In this document: positions 53,074 through 61,272 of the stretch, piece by piece
How the letters are laid out: each line of letters begins with the position of its first letter
How positions within the stretch are numbered: position 1 is the first letter of the stretch
Assembly: GCA_038230335.1 (NCBI GenBank)
Contig: JBBRNL010000006.1
Coordinates: 186,001 to 250,000 of the forward strand
Direction: 5' to 3'
Length of the DNA: 64,000 nucleotides
DNA from: JBBRDU01 sp038230335
Lineage (GTDB): Bacteria; Verrucomicrobiota; Verrucomicrobiia; Chthoniobacterales; UBA10450
The notes under the pieces: generated by a model
The model's input: the letters and a program-made list of their open reading frames with translations, nothing else
Databases searched by the model: none
What the model was told of the DNA's origin: nothing
Position numbers and translations under genes: made by a program

Positions 53074-54650
53074 TATTTTTCGATCCGCGGAAACAATGGC
53101 ACTGGCTTGCCAACTACGTGTCCGTCCGGCAAACCACCCCACTTCGCATCCTCGAGTTGGAAGCGCTCGTCTCTTCCATCCAACTCCATTTTCCATTGCA
53201 ACTGATCCAAGATTCCATGCGCCGCTCTCGGCACGACCGGCGCCAGGAGAATAGCGATGATGCGCACCGCCTCGGCCAGGTGATAAAGAACTGCATCCAA
53301 GTCATCGCGCTTTGCTTCATCCTTCGCCAGTTTCCACGGAGCATAGTCCTCTACCGCCTTGTTATAGGCGATGGCGAAGCCGACGATCGATTCGATAGCC
53401 GCCTGAATTTGCGAAGTCGCCATCTGCTCGGAATAGCGGGCGACGACCTCACCCGCGCGAACGCGCAGGGCCTCGGTGTCTCGGAACTGCGGTGCAGAAT
53501 CTTTCAGAATGCCATCGCGATACTTCCAGGCCATGCTCAGCGTCCGGTTGAGCAGATTGCCAAGGCTGTTCGCGAGATCGCTGTTATAACGGCCGATCAA
53601 TCGCTCCTCTGAAAAATCTGCGTCCTTTCCGGTCGCGATATCGGTCATCAAATAATAGCGCACCGCTTCCGCTCCATACTTGTCGGCCAGCGCATTTGGA
53701 TCGATCACGTTGCCTTCACTCTTGCTGATCTTCGCTCCCGAAATGTTCCACCATCCATGCACGAGCAACTGAGGCATCTCGGCGTCGCTAAAACCGATGG
53801 CGTGCAGCATGATCAGCCAGTAAATGCCATGCGCCGGGATTAGGATATCCTTGCCGATCACCTGGAGCGCAGGCCAGCGATCGCGAAACTCGGGCGACTG
53901 ACTCTCGAACGTTTTACCCGCCGGATCGTACCCGGCAAAGCTGATGTAATTGGTCAACGCATCGAACCAGACATAGGTCACGAATTGCGGGTCGAAGGGC
54001 AACTCGATCCCCCAGTCGAGCCGGGCTTTGGGGCGAGAGATGCAAAGATCACCGCTCAGCTTCTCCACCGCGTTGCGTAACTCTGTTTGCCGATAATCGG
54101 GAATGACTGCATCCGCACGCTTCGTTAGGTAGGCCAGCAGCCACTCTTTGTGCTGGTTTAGTTTGAAGTAATAGTTCTCTTCCTCGCGAAACTCTACCTG
54201 GCCCCATTCCGACCCGAACTCGCCGTCGGCGCCGCGCTCTTTATCGGTCAGGAACTGCTCCTGCCGAATGGAGTAAAATCCAGCCTGTTTGTCTTTGTAG
54301 ATCTGGCCCTCATCAAAAAGACGCTGCAACATTCCGCGCACGACTCGCTTGTGACGTTCATCGACGGTCTCCGCCCATTCGTCGTACTGCACATCGAGTT
54401 TTTTCCAAAGGTCGATGAACTTCTGCGTCACGCCTCGAACAAACTCAGCTGGCGCCACGCCCTCGCGCGCGGCCGACTGCTGGACTTTCTGCCCGTGCTG
54501 ATCGACTCCCGTAAGAAAGGAGACCTTGTCCCCTCTCAAGCGGTGATAACGCGCCAGCACGTCCGCCAAGACTTTCTCGTAGGCGTGACCGATATGCGGC
54601 GCCGAGTTTGTGTAGTCGATCGCAGTGGTGATGGAAAACGTGCGCGCCAT
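53073..54650 (-). CDS. metG: Methionyl-tRNA synthetase
   Basis: Charges tRNA-Met. 525 residues, short form. HIGH signature is SAPHIGHAYEKVLADV; the KMSKS loop is GAKISKSEGNVIDPN. The C-terminal tRNA-binding extension of longer MetG proteins is missing. The N-terminal GDKVSFLTGVDQHGQK is typical. The end is composed of a helical anticodon domain (AIAYNKAVEDYAPWKLAKDE). The repeat module begins at its stop codon. Confidence 0.94.
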   Translation of the reverse strand: MARTFSITTAIDYTNSAPHIGHAYEKVLADVLARYHRLRGDKVSFLTGVDQHGQKVQQSAAREGVAPAEFVRGVTQKFIDLWKKLDVQYDEWAETVDERHKRVVRGMLQRLFDEGQIYKDKQAGFYSIRQEQFLTDKERGADGEFGSEWGQVEFREEENYYFKLNQHKEWLLAYLTKRADAVIPDYRQTELRNAVEKLSGDLCISRPKARLDWGIELPFDPQFVTYVWFDALTNYISFAGYDPAGKTFESQSPEFRDRWPALQVIGKDILIPAHGIYWLIMLHAIGFSDAEMPQLLVHGWWNISGAKISKSEGNVIDPNALADKYGAEAVRYYLMTDIATGKDADFSEERLIGRYNSDLANSLGNLLNRTLSMAWKYRDGILKDSAPQFRDTEALRVRAGEVVARYSEQMATSQIQAAIESIVGFAIAYNKAVEDYAPWKLAKDEAKRDDLDAVLYHLAEAVRIIAILLAPVVPRAAHGILDQLQWKMELDGRDERFQLEDAKWGGLPDGHVVGKPVPLFPRIEK

Positions 54651-54740
54651 TGAGCGAACAAACTGCCGGACACCAGGGAAGTTAGCAACCGTCCGTTACA
54701 ACAGGTAGGGGCGACTGACCCCAATCGCCTGGCGATCCTC

Positions 54741-55679
54741 TCACCGATCCCGCTGCGCGACCGGCGGAACAATCGCCTCGGCGCCGCCGAACTCGTACGA
54801 GAAAAGAACGAAAGTCGCCACCGTCGGAGAATCGTTGGTGCAACCAAACAAAGGAGCGAAACTCACTCGGGTCTGGCGGGTCGGCTTCCATCCAAACGTC
54901 GGACCAATAATGAGTTCATTGGCACGTCCAGCCGGTGACTGGCCAGTGCTGTGGGTGTATCTCATCTCTGCCCCAAGTTCGAATTCGCCCTTCATCAACC
55001 CGTAGCTGGCGGACTGGCTGATTTCAAAAACACGACCCGAGTCGTGGGTCACGTCCTGTTGCATTGAGACATTCAGGCCGTATCCGACGCGATTATCGGC
55101 AAAGGCCTGTCCACAGAGAAGTCGCAGAGCAACGGCATCGGGCTGTTCCCGCAGTTTCGCCTGGCGCCGGCCCGACTGAGGTCGTGCCGACCGCGCGGAC
55201 CTACCCAGGCCGAAGAGATACTCCACCGAGATGGCAGGGTTCAGAGGGATTCTATTCCAGTTCGCGATCGCATACCGAGCTTCTACGGTCGCGCTGGTTT
55301 CGTTGGCATCGCTTCCCACGAAGCCGAGCTCATTTGCAAAACCCAACTCGAAACGGTGCAGCAGCCCGACGTCGATCTCCTGGGTCAAATCGTGCAGCGA
55401 TTTGCCATGCCGACGAAAATCGCCTTCCCAATTCAACCCAACAAACGCTTCGTACGGTGAAAGAACATAAACGCTCGTGGTGGAGGATGCACGGGCGCGC
55501 TCGGCCCAGGCGGGCTGCCCGTATTCGCCCATCTCGGTAAATTGATCGTGCTCCGATTCGTCCGATTCCGCGTTTACCACAACGTCTCTTTCCCTCGATT
55601 CATCCTCCGCCAGAGCGCACGCGTCATGAATGAGGAGACAGCAGATGTACACTGCGCAACGAGGTTTTCGGGTGAGCAC
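54741..55679 (-). CDS. Probable outer-membrane beta-barrel or periplasmic protein (312 aa)
   Basis: No family recognised. Signal peptide at residues 1-23 (LTRKPRCAVYICCLLIHDACALA), then an acidic low-complexity segment (ESDESEHDQ), and from about 60 on, alternating strands such as YVLSPYEAFVGLNWEGDFR, GLLHRFELGFANELGF, YGLNVSMQQDV and ELGAEMRYTHSTG. It ends with SYEFGG, not a perfect barrel C-terminus. This pattern is like porin-like transporters. Start at GTG 55679; a longer reading begins inside the repeat upstream. Confidence 0.6.
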   Translation of the reverse strand: MLTRKPRCAVYICCLLIHDACALAEDESRERDVVVNAESDESEHDQFTEMGEYGQPAWAERARASSTTSVYVLSPYEAFVGLNWEGDFRRHGKSLHDLTQEIDVGLLHRFELGFANELGFVGSDANETSATVEARYAIANWNRIPLNPAISVEYLFGLGRSARSARPQSGRRQAKLREQPDAVALRLLCGQAFADNRVGYGLNVSMQQDVTHDSGRVFEISQSASYGLMKGEFELGAEMRYTHSTGQSPAGRANELIIGPTFGWKPTRQTRVSFAPLFGCTNDSPTVATFVLFSYEFGGAEAIVPPVAQRDR

Positions 55680-55728
55680 GCGACGGACTTTGCCGAAGCG
55701 CTCCGCGCCCGTCAACGCCCAAGGTGAA

Positions 55729-55836
55729 GCGACCTCTCCGAGTGTGTTGCTAAGACTCACACGGTGAAGCCATGTATGAGCGCCGGATGGCGCTTGAATT
55801 TTAACATCGCGCTCGGAGATCGCGATCCGCCCGCAG
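55729..55836 (+). repeat. Composite intergenic repeat, copy 3
   Basis: ACCTCTCCGAGTGTGTTGCTAA (module A, to 55753) and ACATCGCGCTCGGAGATCGC with GATCCGCCCGC (module B, 55794-55836). Same two modules as copies at 22596 and 52966, but in A-B order here and B-A order in copy 1. Confidence 0.85.
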
Positions 55837-55847
55837 TTTCCCTTCGT

Positions 55848-56228
55848 TCATCCTTCGAGGACGACGCAGGCCACAGCATGGTTCTCCGTGTGGCTCAATG
55901 TAATCAGCGCGGATTTAACGCCACGGCTTTGCGCGAGCGCTTCCGCCTGTCCGGACAGGAGCAGATACGGTTCGGCGCTCGGCTTTTTGCGCACATCGAT
56001 ATCGCGCCAGCCCATGGCTTTGCCGATCCCGGTCCCAAATGCTTTCGACACGGCTTCCTTGGCGGCGAACCGTGCCGCTAAATGGCGCGCCGGAAATTTC
56101 ATGGAAGTGGAGTATTCGATTTCTCCTTGCGTAAAAACACGATGGAGGAAGCGATCGCCGAACCGATCGAGCGAATGCTGGATGCGCGCGCACTCCACCA
56201 GATCCACTCCAATGCCAAGCACACTCAT
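55848..56228 (-). CDS. acpS: Holo-acyl carrier protein synthase
   Basis: Transfers phosphopantetheine to ACP. 126 residues, normal. Motifs: GIGVDLVECARIQ near the start (Mg2+ aspartate) and HLAARFAAKEAVSKAFGTGI, then LSHTENHAVACVVLE. Its start overlaps the pdxJ stop by 4 bp, so the two are likely coupled; this acpS-pdxJ order is frequent in Proteobacteria and others. Repeat copy 3 lies 11 bp downstream of the stop. Confidence 0.96.
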   Translation of the reverse strand: MSVLGIGVDLVECARIQHSLDRFGDRFLHRVFTQGEIEYSTSMKFPARHLAARFAAKEAVSKAFGTGIGKAMGWRDIDVRKKPSAEPYLLLSGQAEALAQSRGVKSALITLSHTENHAVACVVLEG

Positions 56229-56977
56229 CCCTTGTAGCCTTTCATCGCGGCCAGCATCTGGTGCACGGCCGACTGCAATCCTATGAAAACCGCGCGCGCC
56301 ATGATGGCGTGGCCGATGTTGAGTTCCGTCAGATGCGGAATTTGCTGAACCAGCGCGATGTTTGCGTAATTGATCCCGTGGCCCGCATTGACCTGCATCT
56401 TCAATTCGGACGCGCAGCGCGCGGCCTGCTGCAGGTTACTCAATTCCTGTTTCTCAATCTTTTCCGCGAACGAATTGGCCAGCCTTCCCGTGTGAAGTTC
56501 CACCATGTCGGCGCCGAGTTCACCGGCCGCGTCGATTTGCTCCAGTTTCGGGTCAACGAAGAGACTGATGCGAATCCCGGCCGAGTGCAGCCGGTCCATT
56601 GTAGGCTCCAACTCCTTACGCTTCGCCACCACATCGAGCCCGCCTTCCGTCGTGATCTCTTCACGTTTCTCCGGGACGAGGCAGACTTCGTCCGGTAGAA
56701 TTTGCAGCGCGACGTCCACGATCTCGGGGGTGTTCCCCATTTCCAAATTTAACTTCGTGATTACATTCTCACGCAACCGCGCGATATCCCGATCCTGCAT
56801 GTGGCGGCGGTCGCTCCGCAGATGGGCCACAATTCCGAGAGCGCCCGCCCGTTCGCAAATCGAAGCGGCCGCAATGATGTCCGGCTCGGCATTTTTCGAG
56901 TCCGGCATGGTCGCGTAACGCGCCTGCCGGAGCGTGGCGACGTGATCAATGTTTACGCCTAAACGCAGGTCGCTCAT
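56225..56977 (-). CDS. pdxJ: Pyridoxine 5'-phosphate synthase
   Basis: Final step of the DXP-dependent vitamin B6 pathway. 250 residues, TIM barrel. RLGVNIDHVATLRQARY opens the protein; GALGIVAHLRSDRRHM and LVPEKREEITTEGGLDV follow, then NAGHGINYANIA at the C-terminus. No other pdx gene is present. It leads a leftward pair with acpS, and 75 bp upstream is an unknown gene. Confidence 0.95.
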   Translation of the reverse strand: MSDLRLGVNIDHVATLRQARYATMPDSKNAEPDIIAAASICERAGALGIVAHLRSDRRHMQDRDIARLRENVITKLNLEMGNTPEIVDVALQILPDEVCLVPEKREEITTEGGLDVVAKRKELEPTMDRLHSAGIRISLFVDPKLEQIDAAGELGADMVELHTGRLANSFAEKIEKQELSNLQQAARCASELKMQVNAGHGINYANIALVQQIPHLTELNIGHAIMARAVFIGLQSAVHQMLAAMKGYKG

Positions 56978-57052
56978 GTCCGCGTCAATAGGAGCCAGAG
57001 CGCCGCACAGAGCAAGGCCGAATGCCAGTGAACCGCTTCCCTGACTCCCGAA

Positions 57053-57553
57053 TCACTCGATCGAGAACTCGACGCGCTCTTCTTCATCGCGCGCGACGAG
57101 TTTGTTTCGCTCAATGATTCGGGTGCATGTGTTCCATCGCAGCAGGGCGTCGTCGTTGCCGGGCGGGCGCATCTTCTCCGCCTTTTCGAAGCAGTTCATG
57201 GCCTCCTGTAACAGATCGTAGGCTTGGAATCGGCAGTCGGGCGTGTTCTGGGTGAGCTTGGTCTTGGCCCGACGCTCGGCGAAAATTCCACCGTAGTAGA
57301 TTCGATCGTATTCGCCTTTGATCCGCCCGAGCAGTTCCTTAGCCTGTGTATCGCTGACTCCGTAGCCCTTGGTGAAACGGTCGGTTACGGCCAGGAGAAG
57401 TGTAATGATCGCTTCCTGATTTTCCGGGTCCGTTTTCAAGATGTCGAGGCAGATGCTTTCCGCCTCGGCCGGCTCATTCAACAGCCGGTAGCGCATGGCT
57501 TTTTCCAGCGCCGCGGGAATCGCTTCACGGGAAAGTGGCTTTAGTTCAGACAT
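57053..57553 (-). CDS. TPR-like protein of unknown function (166 aa)
   Basis: Soluble, helical. Starts MSELKPLSREAIPAALEKAM; then a repeat-like helix pair, EAESICLDILKTDPENQEAI, as in TPR proteins, and ELLGRIKGEYDRIYYGGIFA. Other helices hold FQAYDLLQEAMNCFEKAEKM and a charged end. No enzymatic motif. It stands upstream of pdxJ and downstream of the succinate dehydrogenase genes, separated by repeats, so no operon partner is clear. Confidence 0.72.
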   Translation of the reverse strand: MSELKPLSREAIPAALEKAMRYRLLNEPAEAESICLDILKTDPENQEAIITLLLAVTDRFTKGYGVSDTQAKELLGRIKGEYDRIYYGGIFAERRAKTKLTQNTPDCRFQAYDLLQEAMNCFEKAEKMRPPGNDDALLRWNTCTRIIERNKLVARDEEERVEFSIE

Positions 57554-57654
57554 GTCGCGTTCGTTCCAGTGTTGAAGAGTTAAACCGTTGCAGCGGCCAG
57601 AAGCAACACGCATGGCTGCGCGCTTTTGCCGTAACGCTTCATCGCCTTAACCCC
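57554..57654. repeat. Short-word repeats downstream of sdhB
   Basis: Contains GTAACGCTTCATCG (57632-57645) and CCTTAACCCCTTAACGGTTT, which recur in similar form in the sdhC-sdhA gap (60389-60465). Probably related tandem short-word families; no gene. Confidence 0.45.
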
Positions 57655-58407
57655 TTAACGGTTTACGATCCTCCTCAGAGCCTTCCAAATCCAGCCGAGC
57701 GGATCATAAAACTCGTCCACCACTCTCTCTTTCAGCGGAATGATTGCGTTATCCGTGATCTCGATGTTCTCGGGACAAACCTTTGTGCAACACTTCGTGA
57801 TGTTACAATAGCCAATGCCGTGCGCATTGCGCAGCTCCGCGATGCGGTCTTCCGTGTCCAGCGGATGCATCTCCAGGGCTGCCGTGTAGATGAGAAAACG
57901 CGGTCCGATAAACCGATCGTGCATATGATGATCTCGCAAGACGTGACAAACATCCTGGCAGAGAAAACACTCGATACACTTTCGAAACTCCTGCACCCGA
58001 TCAATATCCTGCTGCTGCATGCGCCAGGTTCCGTCCGGCGCGTCCGGTGGTCTTGGCTTGAATCTCTTGATCCTTTTCTTCACCTCAAAATTCCAGGAAA
58101 CGTCGGTGATCAGATCCTTCAGAAGCGGGAATGCCTTCATTGGTTCCACCGTCACCGGTTTGTCCAACGGCAGATCGCTCATCCGGGTCATGCACATCAG
58201 CTTCGGCATCCCGTTGATTTCGGCTGAACACGACCCACACTTCCCCGCCTTGCAGTTCCAGCGGCACGCCAGATCGCCGGCTTGCGTGGCTTGAATGTCA
58301 TGCACAGCATCAAGCACCACCATGCCTTCGGAACATTCGGTCGAGTAGCTGCGAAACTCACCCCCGCTCGCATCGCCGCGCCAGATTTTAAAGGTCGCCC
58401 TCGCCAT
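57655..58407 (-). CDS. sdhB: Succinate dehydrogenase/fumarate reductase iron-sulfur subunit
   Basis: Transfers electrons from flavin to the membrane subunit. 250 residues from MARATFKIWRG; longer readings enter the repeat upstream. [2Fe-2S] ligands in CRWNCKAGKCGSC; the [4Fe-4S] and [3Fe-4S] sites use CIECFLCQDVC and CNITKCCTKVCP. The order C-A-B of the three genes, and a 166-bp gap to sdhA holding the dispersed inverted repeat, are notable. Confidence 0.94.
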   Translation of the reverse strand: MARATFKIWRGDASGGEFRSYSTECSEGMVVLDAVHDIQATQAGDLACRWNCKAGKCGSCSAEINGMPKLMCMTRMSDLPLDKPVTVEPMKAFPLLKDLITDVSWNFEVKKRIKRFKPRPPDAPDGTWRMQQQDIDRVQEFRKCIECFLCQDVCHVLRDHHMHDRFIGPRFLIYTAALEMHPLDTEDRIAELRNAHGIGYCNITKCCTKVCPENIEITDNAIIPLKERVVDEFYDPLGWIWKALRRIVNR

Positions 58408-58437
58408 AAGCGTGTTCAGCTGCCACGTGCCACAATT

Positions 58438-58554
58438 GTCATCCCGAGCGAATGCGAGGGACCTCCCAAGTGCCGACGGAGCACACAAACCATCATTCGA
58501 GTACGCCATCTAAATGGGCGAGATCCTTCACTGTCTTCGCAGCTCAAGGTGACA
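58438..58554. repeat. Dispersed inverted repeat, copy 2 (GTCATCCTGAGC-type)
   Basis: Left arm GTCATCCCGAGCGAATGCGA begins at 58438; right arm ends GCAGCTCAAGGTGACA at 58554. It matches the element at 8131-8255 in arm sequence and spacing. It lies in the sdhA-sdhB gap. Confidence 0.8.
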
Positions 58555-58573
58555 AACCCTCGGTGGTTCACCC

Positions 58574-60385
58574 TCATTTCATCTCCTCGATCACTTCCTT
58601 CAAATACCCCGGCATCTCGGGGAGCGGCTCCAGCCGGATCTGCATGGAGCCGTCAGGCCCTCGCGAGATCATCGTGTTGACCTTGGAAAACTTCTCGTCT
58701 TTGTCCGGATAGTCGTCGCGGAACTGCGCCCCCCGGCTCTCCTTCCGCTCCAGCGCGGCGTGTGTGATCGCTTCCGAAACGATGAGCAAATGCTTCAGAT
58801 CAATCGCGGTGTGCCAACCTGGATTAAATTCGCGATGCCCGATGACACCGGCTCGCTGCGCCCGCTCTTCCAATTTCTTTAGCTGTTCGAGCGCCGACTT
58901 CATCTCGGATTCAGTTCGCACAATGCCGACATTGTGCTGCATCATTTCCTGTAGATCCTTCTGAACTTGATACGGATTCTCGCCCGCATTGCGCTCGAAG
59001 GGCGCCACGGCCTCCCGCGCCGCGTCATCCACCCTTGTCTGGTCCAATCTCCCTAACGAGTTATCTTTGGCGAACTTTGCCGCGTGTTCGCCGGCGCGTT
59101 TCCCGAAGACGACGATGTCCGAGAGGGAATTGCCCCCCAGCCGATTGGCCCCGTTAATTCCGGCGGCACATTCCCCCGCGGCAAATAATCCAGGCACGCG
59201 TGACATCTGCGTATCCGGGTCTACATGGATTCCGCCCATCGCATAATGCGTGGTTGGTCCCACTTCCATCGGTTGCTCCGTGATATCGATGTCGGCCAGC
59301 TGCTTGAACTGGTGGTACATGCTCGGCAATTTCCTTTTGATGTGTTCGGCCGCGTTGGGGAGTTTTTGCTTGATCCACGCAATGTCGAGATAGACCCCGC
59401 CGTGCGGTGATCCCCTGCCCTCTTTGATCTCGCGCACGATGCAACGAGCCACGTGATCGCGGGTCAGGAGTTCCGGCGGGCGCCGTGCATTTTTATCACC
59501 CTGGCAATACCGCCAGCCTTCTTCTTCGTTGTCGGCAGTTTGCGTTTTGTAGTTGTCCGGAATTTCATCAAACATGAAACGACGCCCCTCCTTGTTTGTC
59601 AGAATGCCCCCTTCACCGCGCACGCCTTCGGTCACGAGAATGCCGCAAACGCTGGGAGGCCAAACCATGCCGGTGGGATGAAATTGCACAAACTCCATGT
59701 CGATCAATTCCGCACCCGCTTCGTAGGCCAAGGCCAGACCGTCGCCGGTCGATTCCCAGCTGTTGCTCGTAATCTTGTACGCGCGCCCGATCCCCCCGGT
59801 CGCGAGGACGATCGCTTTGGCGCGAAAAATCTTGAAGCGGCCGCGCTCGCGTTCATAGCCAAACGCTCCGACGACCTGCTCACCATCCTTCAGGATTGCC
59901 AGGATGGTATGCTCCATATGCACGTCGATGCCCTGATGAATACCGTGATCCTGCAGCGTTCGGATCATCTCCAGACCGGTGCGATCGCCCACGTGCGCCA
60001 GCCGCGGATATCGGTGGCCTCCGAAATTTCTTTGCAGAATGCGCCCGTCTTTCGTCCGATCAAACACCGCGCCCCAGGCTTCCAGTTCCCGCACGCGGTC
60101 GGGCGCCTCTTTGGCGTGCAACTCGGCCATGCGCCATTGATTTACATATTGGCCGCCGCGCATGGTGTCGGCGAAATGGACGCGCCAGTTGTCGCGATCG
60201 TCCACATTGCCGAGGGCCGCGGCGATGCCGCCTTCCGCCATGACGGTATGCGCCTTGCCGAGGAGAGATTTGCAGATCAGGCCAACTGAAACACCGGCGG
60301 TGGACGCTTCAATGGCCGCGCGCAAACCTGCACCCCCCGCGCCGATGACCAGGACATCGTAATCTTGTGTTTGGTAATCGGGCAT
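58574..60385 (-). CDS. sdhA: Succinate dehydrogenase/fumarate reductase flavoprotein subunit
   Basis: Oxidises succinate; 603 residues. FAD site GAGGAGLRAAIEAS near residue 15, the covalent-FAD histidine in KAHTVMAEGG, capping-domain and active-site residues in RLGGNSLSDIVVFGKR and HYAMGGIHVD. The C-terminus carries the usual RGAQFRDDYPDKD helical domain. The gene sits 80 bp after the anchor-subunit gene. Fumarate reductase activity cannot be excluded. Confidence 0.95.
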   Translation of the reverse strand: MPDYQTQDYDVLVIGAGGAGLRAAIEASTAGVSVGLICKSLLGKAHTVMAEGGIAAALGNVDDRDNWRVHFADTMRGGQYVNQWRMAELHAKEAPDRVRELEAWGAVFDRTKDGRILQRNFGGHRYPRLAHVGDRTGLEMIRTLQDHGIHQGIDVHMEHTILAILKDGEQVVGAFGYERERGRFKIFRAKAIVLATGGIGRAYKITSNSWESTGDGLALAYEAGAELIDMEFVQFHPTGMVWPPSVCGILVTEGVRGEGGILTNKEGRRFMFDEIPDNYKTQTADNEEEGWRYCQGDKNARRPPELLTRDHVARCIVREIKEGRGSPHGGVYLDIAWIKQKLPNAAEHIKRKLPSMYHQFKQLADIDITEQPMEVGPTTHYAMGGIHVDPDTQMSRVPGLFAAGECAAGINGANRLGGNSLSDIVVFGKRAGEHAAKFAKDNSLGRLDQTRVDDAAREAVAPFERNAGENPYQVQKDLQEMMQHNVGIVRTESEMKSALEQLKKLEERAQRAGVIGHREFNPGWHTAIDLKHLLIVSEAITHAALERKESRGAQFRDDYPDKDEKFSKVNTMISRGPDGSMQIRLEPLPEMPGYLKEVIEEMK

Positions 60386-60388
60386 GAA

Positions 60389-60465
60389 ATCGTTTAACCG
60401 TTAAAGAGTTGAAGGGGTAAAGCAGCTGCAGTCTCGAACGCTGTAACGCTTCATCGGTTCAACGG
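60389..60465. repeat. Short-word repeats between sdhC and sdhA
   Basis: Contains GTTTAACCGTTAAAGAGTTG and GTAACGCTTCATCGGTTCAA. The GTAACGCTTCATCG word recurs at 57632-57645. Confidence 0.5.
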
Positions 60466-61272
60466 CTATACGATTCTCCAGTCATGCCAAACCCCCGTGG
60501 CACAAAGGCGCACATAAACATCGGAGAATCCGACCCAGAAAAGACTCATCCACGCCCACAACATGTGGCGGCGATTCAGGCAGCTGACACAGGCGTAACT
60601 TTGGTAGCAGGCGGGTGATTTTGAAAATTGATCGAGAAACCCGCCGACCAAATGCCGAAGGGAATGGCAGCCGAAAGTGTAGCCGCCGAGCAGCACGACG
60701 TTCATGGCCAGAACAAGCGTTCCCACGCCCACGCCTAACGAGCTCGCGCCGTCGGCTGGGTTGTAAAACCACAGGGCCTTCCAAACGTCGTAGGCGAGAA
60801 TGAGAATGAAACCCAGTGCCACATAGAGAAAGTAACGGTGCACGTTCTGCATGATGAGCGGGAAGGATCGTTCGCCCAGATAGGTCTGGCGCGGCTCACC
60901 CACGGTGCAGCCCGGCGGGTCCGCCCAGAAGGCCTTGTAATAAGCGCCTCTATAATAGTAACAGGTCAGCCGAAACCCGCCGGGCGCCCATAGAATGAGA
61001 AGTGCCGGGGAAAAGAACAGCCAAGCCGGCCACCACCCCGGCTTGGGCCCGAACCACGCGTGGGGCGAGGGACCAAATAGTTCGGGCGAATAGAACGGCG
61101 ACACGTAATTACCAAAGTAATAATGCGCTCCCTGGAAGGCGGCCCAGGTCGAGTAAACAATGAAGATGGAAAAGCCCAGAAACACCACGAGGGACTGAGC
61201 CCACCAGGCATCGGGTCGCGCCGTTTCCCCAAAAGAACGTCGCGGCAGGGCCTCCGCACTTGTGGCGTTCAT
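60466..61272 (-). CDS. sdhC: Succinate dehydrogenase membrane anchor subunit, Sdh1-like, with conserved-looking Cys/His cluster
   Basis: 268 residues with about five membrane helices (27-45, 84-98, 143-164, 178-198, 238-256), starting MNATSAEALP. Order with sdhA and sdhB (C-A-B) and size resemble the mycobacterial Sdh1 anchor rather than the short four-helix SdhC. Cys/His residues: C202-H203, H207, C222, C228, C231, H236, and H145 in MQNVHRYFLY. The spacing CH...C-x2-C...H fits a possible metal or Fe-S site, as reported for mycobacterial Sdh1. The ATG overlaps the previous stop by 4 bp (ATGA), coupling it to the sulfur enzyme gene. Confidence 0.75.
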   Translation of the reverse strand: MNATSAEALPRRSFGETARPDAWWAQSLVVFLGFSIFIVYSTWAAFQGAHYYFGNYVSPFYSPELFGPSPHAWFGPKPGWWPAWLFFSPALLILWAPGGFRLTCYYYRGAYYKAFWADPPGCTVGEPRQTYLGERSFPLIMQNVHRYFLYVALGFILILAYDVWKALWFYNPADGASSLGVGVGTLVLAMNVVLLGGYTFGCHSLRHLVGGFLDQFSKSPACYQSYACVSCLNRRHMLWAWMSLFWVGFSDVYVRLCATGVWHDWRIV

